Below, one piece after another: positions 55,364 to 64,000 of a stretch of DNA of 64,000 bases. The notes beneath the pieces were generated by a model that was given only the letters and a program-made list of their open reading frames with translations, was not told the DNA's origin and searched no databases. Position 1 is the first letter of the stretch. The number at the start of each line of letters is the position of its first letter. Origin of the DNA: Limnohabitans sp. G3-2 (lineage in GTDB: Bacteria > Pseudomonadota > Gammaproteobacteria > Burkholderiales > Burkholderiaceae_C); contig NZ_NESG01000006.1 of the NCBI RefSeq assembly GCF_002778275.1, positions 248,001 to 312,000 on the forward strand, read 5' to 3'. Made by a program: the position numbers and the translations under genes.

Positions 55364-57484
55364 ATGAAACCGGCAGCAACCACCTCTTCGTCCTACCACT
55401 GGCGGATTCATCGCAATGTGCTGATTTACATGGCCATCCTCGTCTGTTTGATGGGGGCCATGGCCTCGGCTGAGCGATGGGGTTTGTCGCGCAACCTCAT
55501 CGGTCCGATCTTCTTGTTCAGCACGGTGATGATTTATGCCTTGATCGGCATTTCCAGTCGCACCACCGATGAAGACGAGTATTACGTGGCCGGACGGCGC
55601 ATCCCGGCCATGTACAACGGGATGGCCACGGCCGCCGATTGGATGAGTGCGGCCTCCTTCATCAGTTTGGCGGGGGCCCTGTACTTGCAAGGCTTTTCTG
55701 GCAGCGGGCAGCAGCCCGGTGGATTGGCCTACGTGATGGGCTGGACGGGCGGTTTTTGCTTGGTGGCTTTGCTGATTGCGCCCCAGTTGCGGGCCATGAA
55801 GCTCTACACCTTGCCAGACTATTTTGACCAGCGTTACGGGGGCCGCTGGCCGCGCATCATTGCCGCTTTGGCATCGGTGTTGTGCTCGTTCACCTATGTG
55901 GTGGCGCAGATTTATGGCATTGGCTTGATTGCCTCGCGTCTGACCGGCGTGCAGTTTGAAATTGGCATTTTGCTGGGCTTGGGCGGTGTCTTGCTGTGTT
56001 CTTTTTTGGGCGGCATGCGGGCCATCACCTGGACCCAAGTGGCGCAATACATCATGTTGTTGATGGCCTTCATGATTCCTGTGTCATGGCTGGCCTACAA
56101 ACAACTGGGAACGCCCCTGGCGCCTTTGGCCTATGGGCAGCAATTGTCCCAAATTGAGGCGATTGAAAAGAGGTTGATGAACGACCCCGCTGAAATTGAA
56201 GTTCGGCAAGCTTTTGCTCGGCGGGCCCAGGTCTATGAAGAACGTCTTCAAAATGTGGATGGCGCCATGGTGGCCTTGCGCCAAGAGTTGGAAGAGAAAA
56301 TCCGCCTGCTCAAATCACAATCGGCCGATTTCGCCGCCATTGCGCAAGTCCGGCGCGAACTTTTGGCCGTGCCGCGTGATGCCACCGAGGCACGCGAGCA
56401 GTGGACGCGGGCCATGCTCGACAACCGAGAACGCGCCAAGCCCTTGGGCGGTATGCCCCCGCACGCCCAGGCTTTTGCGGGCAAGCCCGATGGCACCCCG
56501 GAAGAGGCGAAATTGTTTGGCGAGTCGCGTTTGAATTTCTTGGCCTTGGTTTTTTGCCTCATGGTCGGGACCGCGGGTTTGCCGCATTTGTTGACCCGCT
56601 TTTACACGGTGCCCTCGGTGGCCGAGGCCCGCACTTCGGTCGCTTGGTCCCTGTTTTTCATCGGCTTGATTTATGTGAGCGTTCCTGCGCTGGCCGTGAT
56701 GGTCAAGTTCGAAGTGCTCAACAATTTGGTGGGGAGCAGTTTTGAGGACTTGCCCAGTTGGATGGCCCAGTGGGCCCGATTGGATTCGGGGCTTTTGGCC
56801 TTCTCAGACGTCAATGGCGACCGAATTTTGCAGTTGGGGGAATTGAAGTTGGGGGCCGACATGGTCATGTTGGCCACGCCCGAGATGGGTGGCATGCCTT
56901 TCGTGGTGTCAGGTTTGGTGGCGGCAGGGGGCTTGGCGGCGGCCTTGTCAACAGCCGATGGTTTGTTGTTGACCATCAGCAACGCGCTGGTGCACGACAT
57001 TGGCCCCGGTCGCGATCGAAAACCCAAGTCAGCCGAAGGCCGTGTCATTTTGTCCAAGTTTGCGCTGTTGGCGGTGGCCATGTTGGCCGCCGTTGTCGCC
57101 GCTTTCAAACCGGCCGAAATTTTGGCTTTGGTGTCCACGTCATTTTCCTTGGCCGCGGCGGCATTTTTCCCCGGCATGGTCTTGGGCATGGTCTGGCCCA
57201 AAGTCCATCGCCCGGCGGTCGTGGCGGGCATGCTGGCGGGTTTGGGTGTCACGCTGTACTACATGGTGGTCAACGCCCCTGGTTTCCGTCACCTCTTGGG
57301 GCTGACCCCCGGTGAGGGCTTGTGGTACGGCATCCAGCCTCTGTCGGCAGGCGTTTTTGGTGTTCCAGTTGGTTTTTTGGTGATGGTGGTCTTGACCTGG
57401 GTCTTGCCCAACTCTTGGGTGGTGCGCCGTGTGCCTCCCGCAATCCCGGTTGCCAGGGTTCAAAGCGAGTATCCAGGGCTCTGA
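55364..57484 (+). CDS. Sodium:solute symporter (VC_2705/ActP-like) with a coiled-coil insertion and EF-hand-like loop
   Basis: A 706-residue secondary transporter of the SSS family with about 12-14 membrane segments. DYFDQRYGGR (near 158-167) and TRFYTVPSVAEARTS (near 408-422) are family-type segments. Between membrane segments a hydrophilic, helical Glu/Gln/Arg-rich insertion runs from about 255 to 375. Near 482-493 the loop DVNGDRILQLGE has Asp, Asn, Asp and Glu at EF-hand positions 1, 3, 5 and 12. The substrate is unknown; acetate or another short acid is plausible beside ppsA. It starts 22 bases after ppsA. Confidence 0.85.
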   Translation: MKPAATTSSSYHWRIHRNVLIYMAILVCLMGAMASAERWGLSRNLIGPIFLFSTVMIYALIGISSRTTDEDEYYVAGRRIPAMYNGMATAADWMSAASFISLAGALYLQGFSGSGQQPGGLAYVMGWTGGFCLVALLIAPQLRAMKLYTLPDYFDQRYGGRWPRIIAALASVLCSFTYVVAQIYGIGLIASRLTGVQFEIGILLGLGGVLLCSFLGGMRAITWTQVAQYIMLLMAFMIPVSWLAYKQLGTPLAPLAYGQQLSQIEAIEKRLMNDPAEIEVRQAFARRAQVYEERLQNVDGAMVALRQELEEKIRLLKSQSADFAAIAQVRRELLAVPRDATEAREQWTRAMLDNRERAKPLGGMPPHAQAFAGKPDGTPEEAKLFGESRLNFLALVFCLMVGTAGLPHLLTRFYTVPSVAEARTSVAWSLFFIGLIYVSVPALAVMVKFEVLNNLVGSSFEDLPSWMAQWARLDSGLLAFSDVNGDRILQLGELKLGADMVMLATPEMGGMPFVVSGLVAAGGLAAALSTADGLLLTISNALVHDIGPGRDRKPKSAEGRVILSKFALLAVAMLAAVVAAFKPAEILALVSTSFSLAAAAFFPGMVLGMVWPKVHRPAVVAGMLAGLGVTLYYMVVNAPGFRHLLGLTPGEGLWYGIQPLSAGVFGVPVGFLVMVVLTWVLPNSWVVRRVPPAIPVARVQSEYPGL

Positions 57485-57492
57485 AATCGAGC

Positions 57493-57498
57493 TATAAT
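57493..57498 (+). promoter_or_regulatory. -10 element of the rpsF operon
   Basis: A perfect TATAAT, just after the symporter stop and 81 bases before the rpsF ATG. The -35 region lies inside the symporter and is poor. Confidence 0.6.
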
Positions 57499-57513
57499 CT
57501 GAGGCTTCGCCTT

Positions 57514-57542
57514 GCCGCACCCCGACAGACGCTGGGGGCGGC
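57514..57542 (+). promoter_or_regulatory. rpsF leader hairpin, candidate S6:S18 autoregulatory element
   Basis: GCCGC (57514-57518) pairs with GCGGC (57538-57542); after a bulged A, CCCC (57520-57523) pairs with GGGG (57534-57537); the loop is ten bases and follows a CCG. A leader hairpin of this sort with a CCG near the tip binds the S6:S18 complex in several bacteria. The match here is by shape and place only. Confidence 0.5.
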
Positions 57543-57578
57543 TTTTCCAACCTTTTGGGTTAACCGCAAGGAGTCTCA

Positions 57579-57944
57579 ATGCGTCATTACGAAATCATTT
57601 TGCTGATCCATCCCGATCAGTCCGAACAAGTTCCAGCCATGCTGGAGCGTTACAAAGGCATGATCGTTGCCGGCGGTGGTGCTATCCACCGTGTTGAAGA
57701 CTGGGGCCGCCGCCAGCTGGCATACCAGATCAACAAGTTGGGCAAAGCCCACTACCTGTGCGTGAACATCGAAGCCGATCAGGCTGTGATGGCCGAACTC
57801 GAGCACGCGTTCAAGTTCAACGACGCTGTTCTGCGTCACCTGACGGTGCTGAAGAAAAAAGCCGACACCGGTCCTTCGTCCATGATGAAGACGGTCGAGC
57901 GCGAAGAAGCCCGCAAGTCACAACAAGCCGAATTCGCCGCTTGA
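57579..57944 (+). CDS. rpsF: 30S ribosomal protein S6
   Basis: A 121-residue S6. The start [17 protein letters not shown] and the [20 protein letters not shown] segment are diagnostic. GCAAGGAG lies seven bases upstream of the ATG. It heads the rpsF-priB-rpsR-rplI operon. Confidence 0.98.
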   Translation: MRHYEIILLIHPDQSEQVPAMLERYKGMIVAGGGAIHRVEDWGRRQLAYQINKLGKAHYLCVNIEADQAVMAELEHAFKFNDAVLRHLTVLKKKADTGPSSMMKTVEREEARKSQQAEFAA

Positions 57945-57961
57945 CACGTGTCTGTTGAGGA

Positions 57962-58249
57962 GTGAACCGTACCGAACTGAGTGCCTGTATTGCCGAGCAA
58001 GCCGCTTTGCGATATACCCCCGCTGGTTTGCCAGCTCTGGATTTGATTCTGGAGCACGCCTCTGAAATGGAAGAGGCAGGGCAAATTCGCAAAGTCCAGT
58101 TGAAGCTTCGTGCCTTGGCCTTCGGGTCGCTGGCCGAAAGACTGGTCAAGCAAGCGGTTGGCAGTGTTTGGACGTTCAAAGGCTTTTTGGCCACCCCTCG
58201 ACAAGGCAAAAGTGTCGTGTTGCACATTCAAGAGTTTCAGCAAGATTAA
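57962..58249 (+). CDS. priB: Primosomal replication protein PriB
   Basis: A 95-residue single OB-fold protein of the PriA-PriB-DnaT replication restart path. [16 protein letters not shown] and a final VVLHIQEF are typical. The start is GTG at 57962; the AGGAG site (57958-57962) overlaps that codon, so initiation probably depends on ribosomes finishing rpsF 17 bases earlier. It is small and nested between S6 and S18 as in other betaproteobacteria. Confidence 0.93.
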   Translation: MNRTELSACIAEQAALRYTPAGLPALDLILEHASEMEEAGQIRKVQLKLRALAFGSLAERLVKQAVGSVWTFKGFLATPRQGKSVVLHIQEFQQD

Positions 58250-58263
58250 TTTCAGGAGGCCCC

Positions 58264-58545
58264 ATGGCCACGTTCAAAAAATTCAACAAAGACAAGCGCC
58301 CAAAGCGCAACACCCAGTCACTGCTGTTCAAGCGCAAGCGTTTCTGCCGCTTCACAGTCACTGGCGTCGAAGAAATCGACTACAAAGATGTGGACACCTT
58401 GCGTGACTTCATCGCCGAAAACGGCAAGATCATCCCTGCACGCTTGACTGGCACCCGTGCCATTTTCCAGCGTCAGCTCAACACCGCCATCAAGCGCGCC
58501 CGCTTCTTGGCCATGTTGCCCTACACCGACCAGCACAAAGTCTAA
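58264..58545 (+). CDS. rpsR: 30S ribosomal protein S18
   Basis: A 93-residue S18 with a basic N-terminus ([15 protein letters not shown]). The core [13 protein letters not shown] and [19 protein letters not shown] is intact. The ATG at 58264 has AGGAGG six bases upstream; the upstream open frame reads priB out of frame. Confidence 0.98.
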   Translation: MATFKKFNKDKRPKRNTQSLLFKRKRFCRFTVTGVEEIDYKDVDTLRDFIAENGKIIPARLTGTRAIFQRQLNTAIKRARFLAMLPYTDQHKV

Positions 58546-58556
58546 GGAGTCCAACC

Positions 58557-59009
58557 ATGCAAATCATTCTGCTCGAAAAGGTTGTGAACCTGGGTAATCT
58601 GGGCGATATCGTCAAAGTCAAAGACGGTTATGCCCGTAACTTCCTGATCCCTCAAGGCCGCGCACGCCGCGCCACAGAAACCAACAAGGCCGAGTTCGAA
58701 GCTCGCCGCGTTGAACTGGAAAAAGCCGCAGCTGCCAAATTGGCCGAAGCCCAAGCCCAAGGCGAAAAGCTGTCCGGCACGGTGGTCAAGTTGTCGCAAA
58801 AAGCCGGTGTGGATGGCCGCTTGTTTGGTTCCGTGACCAACAACGACATTGCCGAAGCGCTGAACAAGCAAGGCTACAAACTGCTCAAGTCCCAGATCCG
58901 CATGCCTTTGGGCCCGATCAAGACGGTCAGCGAGTCCACCGTGGCTGTGGCATTGCACACCGACGTGGTGGTTGATGTGACCGTGACCGTGCTGGGCGAA
59001 ACAGCCTGA
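58557..59009 (+). CDS. rplI: 50S ribosomal protein L9
   Basis: A 150-residue L9. The N-terminal domain [17 protein letters not shown], the long connecting helix (about 40-75, Ala/Glu/Lys-rich) and the C-terminal domain with [14 protein letters not shown] are all visible. TAAGGAG precedes the ATG. It is last in the rpsF operon and ends at a strong terminator. Confidence 0.98.
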   Translation: MQIILLEKVVNLGNLGDIVKVKDGYARNFLIPQGRARRATETNKAEFEARRVELEKAAAAKLAEAQAQGEKLSGTVVKLSQKAGVDGRLFGSVTNNDIAEALNKQGYKLLKSQIRMPLGPIKTVSESTVAVALHTDVVVDVTVTVLGETA

Positions 59010-59036
59010 TACGGCCTGACCTCGTCAGACACTTCG

Positions 59037-59071
59037 AAAAACCGCAGGGCCAACACCCTGCGGTTTTTTTT
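59037..59071 (+). terminator. Terminator of the rpsF operon
   Basis: A perfect 13-bp A/T-extended stem (59037-59049 with 59056-59068; core CCGCAGGG/CCCTGCGG), six-base loop, then Ts to 59071. It may also stop the converging HerA-like gene because A residues precede the stem. Confidence 0.9.
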
Positions 59072-59080
59072 CGTCTGCCA

Positions 59081-60613
59081 TCAGCGACGGCGGCTCGAAC
59101 CCAGCAGGCCACCCAGCACGCCGCGCACGATTTCACGGCCAATGGCCGAACCCACGGTGCGTACGGCGCTTTTGACCACCATCTGGGCCACACCATCGCG
59201 TTGACCACCTCGAGGCCCGGAACTGCCAAATAACAGGTCTGACAGACCACCCATCAAGCCGCTGCTCGCGGTCTCTGTTGGGGCAGTCGCTTGGCCCGGC
59301 AAACCGGCACCACTTGCAGCGGTGGCTGTGTTGCCTGCGTTTGAAGCTCGGATTTTTTCAAACGCTGACTCGCGGTCTTGGCTTTGTTCGTACACCCCGG
59401 CCACCAAAGAGCCTTGAAGCAGTGTTTGGCGTTGCGCTGGGGTGATCGGACCCAGTTGGCTGCCGGGTGGCAGCACAAACACCCGCTCGGTTTCACAGGG
59501 TCGGCCTTTGGCATCTAAAAAGCTGACCAAGGCCTCGCCCACGGCCAACTCGGTGATGGCCGCCTCGATGTTCAGCCCCGCCTTGGGGCGCATGGTTTGT
59601 GCCGTTGACGCCACCGCTTTTTGGTCGCGCGGTGTGAAGGCCCTCAAGGCATGCTGCACCCGGTGACCCAACTGGCCCAGCACACTGTCGGGAATGTCCA
59701 GCGGGTTTTGGGTCACGAAATAAACGCCCACCCCTTTGGAGCGCACCAATCGGACCACCAACTCGATGCGCTCGACCAACACAGTGGGCGCGTCTTTGAA
59801 GAGCAAGTGGGCTTCATCAAAGAAAAACACCAGCTTGGGTTGTTCAGGGTCGCCGATTTCGGGCAGCACCTCGAACAACTCGGACAGCATCCACAGCAAA
59901 AAGGTGGCGTACAGGCGCGGCGAGTTCATGAGTTTGTCGGCGGCCAGGATGTTCACCACCCCCTGGCCCTGCGCATCGGTTTGCATGAAATCTTCGATGT
60001 TGAGCATCGGCTCGCCAAAGAATTGGTCACCCCCTTGGCTGTCGATCTGCAGCAAACCACGCTGGATGGCGCCAATGCTGGCAGCGCTGATGTTGCCGTA
60101 CTCGGTGGTGAACTGTTTGGCATGGTCCCCCACGAACTGCAGCATGGCCCGCAGGTCTTTCATGTCCAGCAGCAGCAAACCGTTGTCGTCGGCGATCTTG
60201 AACACCAGGTTCAACACCCCCGCCTGTGTCTCGTTCAGGCCCAGCATGCGTGTCAGCAGCAAAGGCCCCATGTCGGAGATGGTGGCCCGCACCGGGTGGC
60301 CTTGCTCGCCAAAGACGTCCCACAAGGTCGTGGGGCAGGCCCGTGGTTCGGGCATGTCCATGCCGCGTTCTTTCAGCACCGCCGCGAGTTTTTCGCCGAT
60401 TTTCCCGCGCTGGCTGATGCCGGTGAGGTCACCTTTCACGTCGGCCATGAAAACCGGGACACCCAGCCGGGAAAAGTTTTCAGCCAAGGTTTGCAAGGTC
60501 ACCGTTTTGCCGGTCCCGGTCGCGCCCGTGATCAAGCCGTGTCGGTTGGCCAAGTTCGGCAGCAGGTGACATTGCGCCTGTGAGTTGCGTGCAATCAGCA
60601 TCGGATCGGCCAT
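59081..60613 (-). CDS. HerA-like ATPase, DUF853 family (YjgR-like)
   Basis: A 510-residue P-loop protein. Walker A is GATGTGKT at residues 30-37 and Walker B in [13 protein letters not shown] (near 247-258). The family is related to HerA/FtsK-type DNA translocases, but its role in bacteria is not established. A Gly/Ala/Ser-rich linker (about 425-460) precedes a short basic tail ending SSRRR. It is alone on the minus strand between rplI and yebC. Confidence 0.85.
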   Translation of the reverse strand: MADPMLIARNSQAQCHLLPNLANRHGLITGATGTGKTVTLQTLAENFSRLGVPVFMADVKGDLTGISQRGKIGEKLAAVLKERGMDMPEPRACPTTLWDVFGEQGHPVRATISDMGPLLLTRMLGLNETQAGVLNLVFKIADDNGLLLLDMKDLRAMLQFVGDHAKQFTTEYGNISAASIGAIQRGLLQIDSQGGDQFFGEPMLNIEDFMQTDAQGQGVVNILAADKLMNSPRLYATFLLWMLSELFEVLPEIGDPEQPKLVFFFDEAHLLFKDAPTVLVERIELVVRLVRSKGVGVYFVTQNPLDIPDSVLGQLGHRVQHALRAFTPRDQKAVASTAQTMRPKAGLNIEAAITELAVGEALVSFLDAKGRPCETERVFVLPPGSQLGPITPAQRQTLLQGSLVAGVYEQSQDRESAFEKIRASNAGNTATAASGAGLPGQATAPTETASSGLMGGLSDLLFGSSGPRGGQRDGVAQMVVKSAVRTVGSAIGREIVRGVLGGLLGSSRRR

Positions 60614-60684
60614 GTTGCTTTTTCTCCTGTCGGTGAAAAGTAAAATCCAGGCTCTAGGTTAAATCAACATTCAAGGAATTCCCG

Positions 60685-61410
60685 ATGGCTGGCCACAGTA
60701 AATGGGCAAATATTCAGCACCGCAAGGGGCGGCAGGACGAAAAACGCCAGCGCATCTGGACCCGGGTGGTGCGTGAAATCATGGTCGCGGCCCGCACAGG
60801 GGGGGGTGATGTCAGCGCCAACCCGCGCTTGCGCCTGGCCATCGAAAAAGCCAAAGCGGCGAACATGCCGGCCGACACCATCAAGCGCAACGTTGACAAG
60901 GCCACTGGCAACCTGGAGGGGGTGAGCTACGAAGAAATCCGATACGAAGGCTATGGCATCGGTGGCGCGGCCATCATCTTGGACACCATGACCGACAACC
61001 GGGTGCGCACGGTGGCCGAAGTGCGGCATGCTTTGAGCAAGCATGGGGGCAATTTGGGCACTGAGGGATCGGTCGCGTTCCAGTTCAAGCACTGCGGACA
61101 ATTGGTCTTCGCGCCAGGCACCGATGAAGACCAGCTCATGACCGTGGCGCTCGAAGCGGGCGCGGAGGATGTGATCACGGACGCTGACGGCGCCATCGAG
61201 GTGCTCACCGCGTACACGGATTTTGAGGCGGTCAAAAATGCCTTGGAAGCGGCCGGCTTGGTGGCCGAGGTGGCCGAAGTGACCATGCGCCCAGAGAACA
61301 GTGTGACTTTGTCCGGTGATGATGCTGCCAAAATGCAAAAATTGCTGGATGTGTTGGAAGATCTGGATGACGTTCAAAACGTGTTCCACAACGCCGAATT
61401 TGAAGATTAA
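60685..61410 (+). CDS. yebC: YebC/PmpR-family regulator
   Basis: A 241-residue three-domain protein that starts [18 protein letters not shown], the family hallmark. The acidic C-terminal domain ([21 protein letters not shown]) is complete. YebC proteins act as DNA-binding regulators or in translation; recent work links some to easing ribosome stalling at proline runs. TAAAAT about 40 bases upstream is a -10 candidate, and CAAGGAA is the ribosome binding site. It lies 9 bases before purD. Confidence 0.95.
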   Translation: MAGHSKWANIQHRKGRQDEKRQRIWTRVVREIMVAARTGGGDVSANPRLRLAIEKAKAANMPADTIKRNVDKATGNLEGVSYEEIRYEGYGIGGAAIILDTMTDNRVRTVAEVRHALSKHGGNLGTEGSVAFQFKHCGQLVFAPGTDEDQLMTVALEAGAEDVITDADGAIEVLTAYTDFEAVKNALEAAGLVAEVAEVTMRPENSVTLSGDDAAKMQKLLDVLEDLDDVQNVFHNAEFED

Positions 61411-61419
61411 GGAAGTTGG

Positions 61420-62700
61420 ATGAAAGTATTGGTCGTCGGCAGTGGGGGGCGTGAACATGCCATGGCGTGGAAACTGGCGCAGTCGCTCAAAGTGCAGCAG
61501 GTGTATGTGGCACCCGGCAACGGTGGCACGGCCCAAGACAAAAACCTGGTCAATGTACCGATCACCGATGGGGCCGCTTTGCGCCAGTGGGCAATGGACA
61601 ATGGCATTGGCCTGACCCTGGTCGGCCCAGAAGCCCCATTGGCTGCGGGCATCGTCGACGATTTTCGGGCGCATGGCCTGCGCATCTTCGGCCCTACGCA
61701 AGCGGCTGCGCAGTTGGAGAGCTCCAAGGCTTTTTCCAAGGCTTTCATGCAACGCCATGGCATTCCGACGGCCGAGTTTGAGACCTTCACCGACGCAGCG
61801 CTTGCCCACGCTTACGTGGACCGCAAGGGTGCGCCCATCGTGGTCAAGGCCGACGGCTTGGCTGCGGGTAAAGGCGTGGTGGTGGCCATGACGCTGGTGG
61901 AGGCCCACGCGGCGATCGACTTCATGCTGCTGGACAACACCCTGGGTGTGTCGCATAACGCGGGTGGCGCGCGGGTGGTGATTGAAGAATTTTTGCAAGG
62001 CGAAGAAGCCAGCTTCATGGTGCTGTGCGATGGCAAGCATGTGGCCGCCTTGGCCACCAGCCAAGATCACAAACGGCTGTTGGACGGCGATGAAGGCCCC
62101 AATACCGGCGGCATGGGGGCGTATTCGCCCGCACCCGTGGTCTCGGCCGAGGTGCATGCCCGCGCGATGCGCGAGGTCATCTTGCCCACCATCCGCGGCA
62201 TGGACAAAGACGGCATCAACTACACCGGGTTTTTGTACGCGGGTTTGATGATCGATCCACAAGGCCGCATCAAGACCCTGGAATTCAACTGCCGCATGGG
62301 CGATCCTGAAACCCAGCCCATCCTGATGCGGCTCAAGTCAGACCTGTTGGATGTGTTGTTGGCCGCGACCTCAGAGGGTTTGGACACCTTCGAGATGGAA
62401 TGGGACCGCCGCGTGGCCTTGGGTGTGGTCATGGCTGCGGCCGGTTACCCGATGAACCCCCGCAAAGGCGATGCCATCACCCACTTGCCCAAGGACCAGG
62501 ACGATGCCATGGTGTTCCATGCAGGCACCTGTGAAAAAGACGGTCAAATTTTGACTTCGGGCGGGCGCGTGCTGTGCGTCACGGCGCTGGCCGACTCGGT
62601 CAAGCAGGCCCAACAAAAGGCCTACCAAACTGCAGGCCCGATTGCCTTTGACGGCATGCAAATGCGCACGGACATTGGTTACCGCGCCATCAAAAATTGA
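61420..62700 (+). CDS. purD: Phosphoribosylamine-glycine ligase
   Basis: A 426-residue ATP-grasp enzyme, second step of purine synthesis. MKVLVVGSGGREHAMAWKL is the family start; VKADGLAAGKGVVVA (near 144-158) is the ATP-grasp segment, and NCRMGDPETQ (near 290) binds metal. TAAGGAA is the ribosome binding site. It follows yebC closely and precedes an acyltransferase by 16 bases. Confidence 0.97.
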   Translation: MKVLVVGSGGREHAMAWKLAQSLKVQQVYVAPGNGGTAQDKNLVNVPITDGAALRQWAMDNGIGLTLVGPEAPLAAGIVDDFRAHGLRIFGPTQAAAQLESSKAFSKAFMQRHGIPTAEFETFTDAALAHAYVDRKGAPIVVKADGLAAGKGVVVAMTLVEAHAAIDFMLLDNTLGVSHNAGGARVVIEEFLQGEEASFMVLCDGKHVAALATSQDHKRLLDGDEGPNTGGMGAYSPAPVVSAEVHARAMREVILPTIRGMDKDGINYTGFLYAGLMIDPQGRIKTLEFNCRMGDPETQPILMRLKSDLLDVLLAATSEGLDTFEMEWDRRVALGVVMAAAGYPMNPRKGDAITHLPKDQDDAMVFHAGTCEKDGQILTSGGRVLCVTALADSVKQAQQKAYQTAGPIAFDGMQMRTDIGYRAIKN

Positions 62701-62716
62701 AGTGCCGCCAGCCCTC

Positions 62717-63370
62717 ATGCGCACCCCAATCTCCCATCCCGTGACCTTCAAGGGCTCCCGTTTGGCCCGTTGGATTTTGAAAATGCTGGGATGGCGCTTG
62801 GACTTCGACGGTTTTCCAAGCCGGCAGGGGGTGGCCATTGTGTACCCCCACACCAGCAATTGGGATTTCCCCATCGGCATGCTGGCCAAATGGGCGCTGG
62901 GGATTCCGGCCCACTTTTGGGGCAAGGATGCCTTGTTCAAGTTTCCTTTGGTCGGTGCCTGGATGCGCTGGGTCGGTGGCATCCCGATTGACCGCAGTTC
63001 CTCGCGCGGTGTGGTCGGGCAGATGGTCCATGTGTTCGAGCAGCACAAGCAAAACGACCAGTTGCTCTGGTTGGGCTTGGCGCCAGAGGGCACCCGAAGT
63101 CTCACACCCGGATGGCGCAGCGGTTTTTACCAGTTGGCCTTGGGGGCGAAAGTGCCCTTGGCGCTCGTCAAGCTCGACTGGGGGCAACGCCGCTTCAGCG
63201 TGGTTGATTTTTACGATCTCTCAGGTCAAATCGAGCAGGATTACGCCCACATGGCCCACGTTTTTGAAGGCGTGCAGGGTTTTCATGCACACCAGATGGG
63301 CCCGATTCTTCCGTGGAGTCCGGGCCAGCCAAGGCCATCGACCGCTTCAGAAACCAAGACCCCTTCCTGA
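62717..63370 (+). CDS. PlsC-like lysophospholipid acyltransferase family protein
   Basis: A 217-residue protein with the acyltransferase HX4D motif (HTSNWD, near residues 46-51) and the PEGTRS motif near 126. It is related to 1-acylglycerol-3-phosphate acyltransferases and other glycerolipid acyltransferases; the acceptor is unknown. The ATG at 62717 is chosen because the longer frame runs into purD. It lies between purD and hemF in one run. Confidence 0.85.
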   Translation: MRTPISHPVTFKGSRLARWILKMLGWRLDFDGFPSRQGVAIVYPHTSNWDFPIGMLAKWALGIPAHFWGKDALFKFPLVGAWMRWVGGIPIDRSSSRGVVGQMVHVFEQHKQNDQLLWLGLAPEGTRSLTPGWRSGFYQLALGAKVPLALVKLDWGQRRFSVVDFYDLSGQIEQDYAHMAHVFEGVQGFHAHQMGPILPWSPGQPRPSTASETKTPS

Positions 63371-63394
63371 AACCTTTCAACGTCCCTACCCACC

Positions 63395-64000
63395 ATGAGC
63401 AACAGCTTCGAACTCGGCACGGTCAAACAATATCTGGTGGGCCTGCAGTCCCGCATCACGGGGGCCTTGACCGACCTCGATGGCACACCTTTCCTGACCG
63501 ATGTCTGGCAGAAAGACCCGGGGGACAAACTCCAGGGCAATGGCATCACCCAGATTCTGGAAGGGGGGCCGATTTTTGAACGTGCTGGTTGCGGGTTTTC
63601 TCACGTGAGCGGGCCGCAATTGCCTCCCTCGGCCACCCAACACCGCCCCGAACTGGCGGGGTCGGCCTTTGAGGCCATGGGCGTGTCGCTGGTGTTTCAC
63701 CCGCGCAATCCTTATGTGCCGACGGTGCACATGAACGTGCGCATGATCGCCGCCAAGCCCGAGGGCAGGGCGCCAGTGGCCTGGTTTGGCGGCGGCATGG
63801 ACCTGACGCCCTATTACGGTTTTGACGAAGACGCGGTGCATTTTCACCAGACCTGCAAAGATGCGCTGACCCCCTTTGGTGAGGGCTTGCACCCGCGCTT
63901 TAAAGCCTGGTGTGACGATTATTTCTGCAACAAACACCGCCACGAACAACGCGGTGTGGGTGGCATTTTCTTTGACGATTTTTCCGAATTGGGCATGGAC
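63395..64000 (+). CDS. hemF: Oxygen-dependent coproporphyrinogen III oxidase (5' part)
   Basis: The first 202 residues are in the window; the frame is open to the edge. [13 protein letters not shown] (near 62-74), [15 protein letters not shown] (near 102-116) and [15 protein letters not shown] (near 129-143) are the family core for the oxidative decarboxylation of coproporphyrinogen III in heme synthesis. E. coli HemF has 299 residues, so about a third is cut off. Presence of HemF points to aerobic growth. Confidence 0.95.
   Translation, partial: MSNSFELGTVKQYLVGLQSRITGALTDLDGTPFLTDVWQKDPGDKLQGNGITQILEGGPIFERAGCGFSHVSGPQLPPSATQHRPELAGSAFEAMGVSLVFHPRNPYVPTVHMNVRMIAAKPEGRAPVAWFGGGMDLTPYYGFDEDAVHFHQTCKDALTPFGEGLHPRFKAWCDDYFCNKHRHEQRGVGGIFFDDFSELGMD

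Overview
The window is a GC-rich chromosomal segment of a betaproteobacterium, most likely a Comamonadaceae member (Burkholderiales; Limnohabitans/Rhodoferax-like). This placement is by recognition and not by a search. It rests on gene order and family variants: a RibB protein with a degenerate GTP cyclohydrolase II domain, priB inside the rpsF operon, a PhaR-type PHA regulator, a PpsR/PpsA divergent pair, and the rpsB-tsf-pyrH-frr-cdsA-dxr-bamA-skp-lpx order. Genes are tightly packed. No gene-free stretch exceeds about 230 bases, and I see no prophage, insertion sequence or CRISPR array.

Layout. 1-4.8 kb: the end of an unidentified gene, then a minus-strand run of tRNA/rRNA modification genes (RluA-type pseudouridine synthase, trmB, gluQ), an FAD oxidoreductase and a LysR regulator. 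4.8-7.1 kb: a pirin plus WrbA-like flavoprotein pair divergent from the LysR gene, a REP-like repeat cluster, and a DUF599 membrane protein. 7.1-11.7 kb: dnaE and an MDR oxidoreductase. 11.7-18.1 kb: one long minus-strand operon, ribE-ribBX-ribH-nusB-aminotransferase-ybgC-tolQ-tolR-tolA, mostly joined by 1-4 base overlaps. 18.3-25.7 kb: phaR, rimO, tRNA-Leu(CAG), rnr, then NAD(P)HX repair and amidase genes.

25.9-41.1 kb is a large plus-strand translation, envelope and lipid A block: rpsB, tsf, pyrH, frr, cdsA, dxr, bamA, skp, lpxD, fabZ, lpxA, two sugar-modifying genes matching gnnA/gnnB, lpxB, rnhB and an rRNA methyltransferase. 41.2-46.3 kb: carA, carB, greA. 46.4-52 kb: yhbY divergent from rlmE-ftsH-folP-glmM. 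52-57.5 kb: ppsR divergent from ppsA plus a sodium:solute symporter. 57.5-59 kb: rpsF-priB-rpsR-rplI. 59-64 kb: a HerA-like ATPase, yebC, purD, an acyltransferase and the start of hemF.

The most interesting biology is the lipid A block. A Gfo/Idh/MocA dehydrogenase and a DegT-type aminotransferase lie between lpxA and lpxB, as gnnA and gnnB do in Acidithiobacillus ferrooxidans. LpxA carries Met at the acyl-chain ruler position. Together these predict lipid A built on 2,3-diamino-glucose with amide-linked C10-type acyl chains. uppS and rseP, often found in this block, are missing. In their places are RNA-like inverted repeats: three mutually exclusive stems before cdsA, and an 11-bp inverted repeat before bamA.
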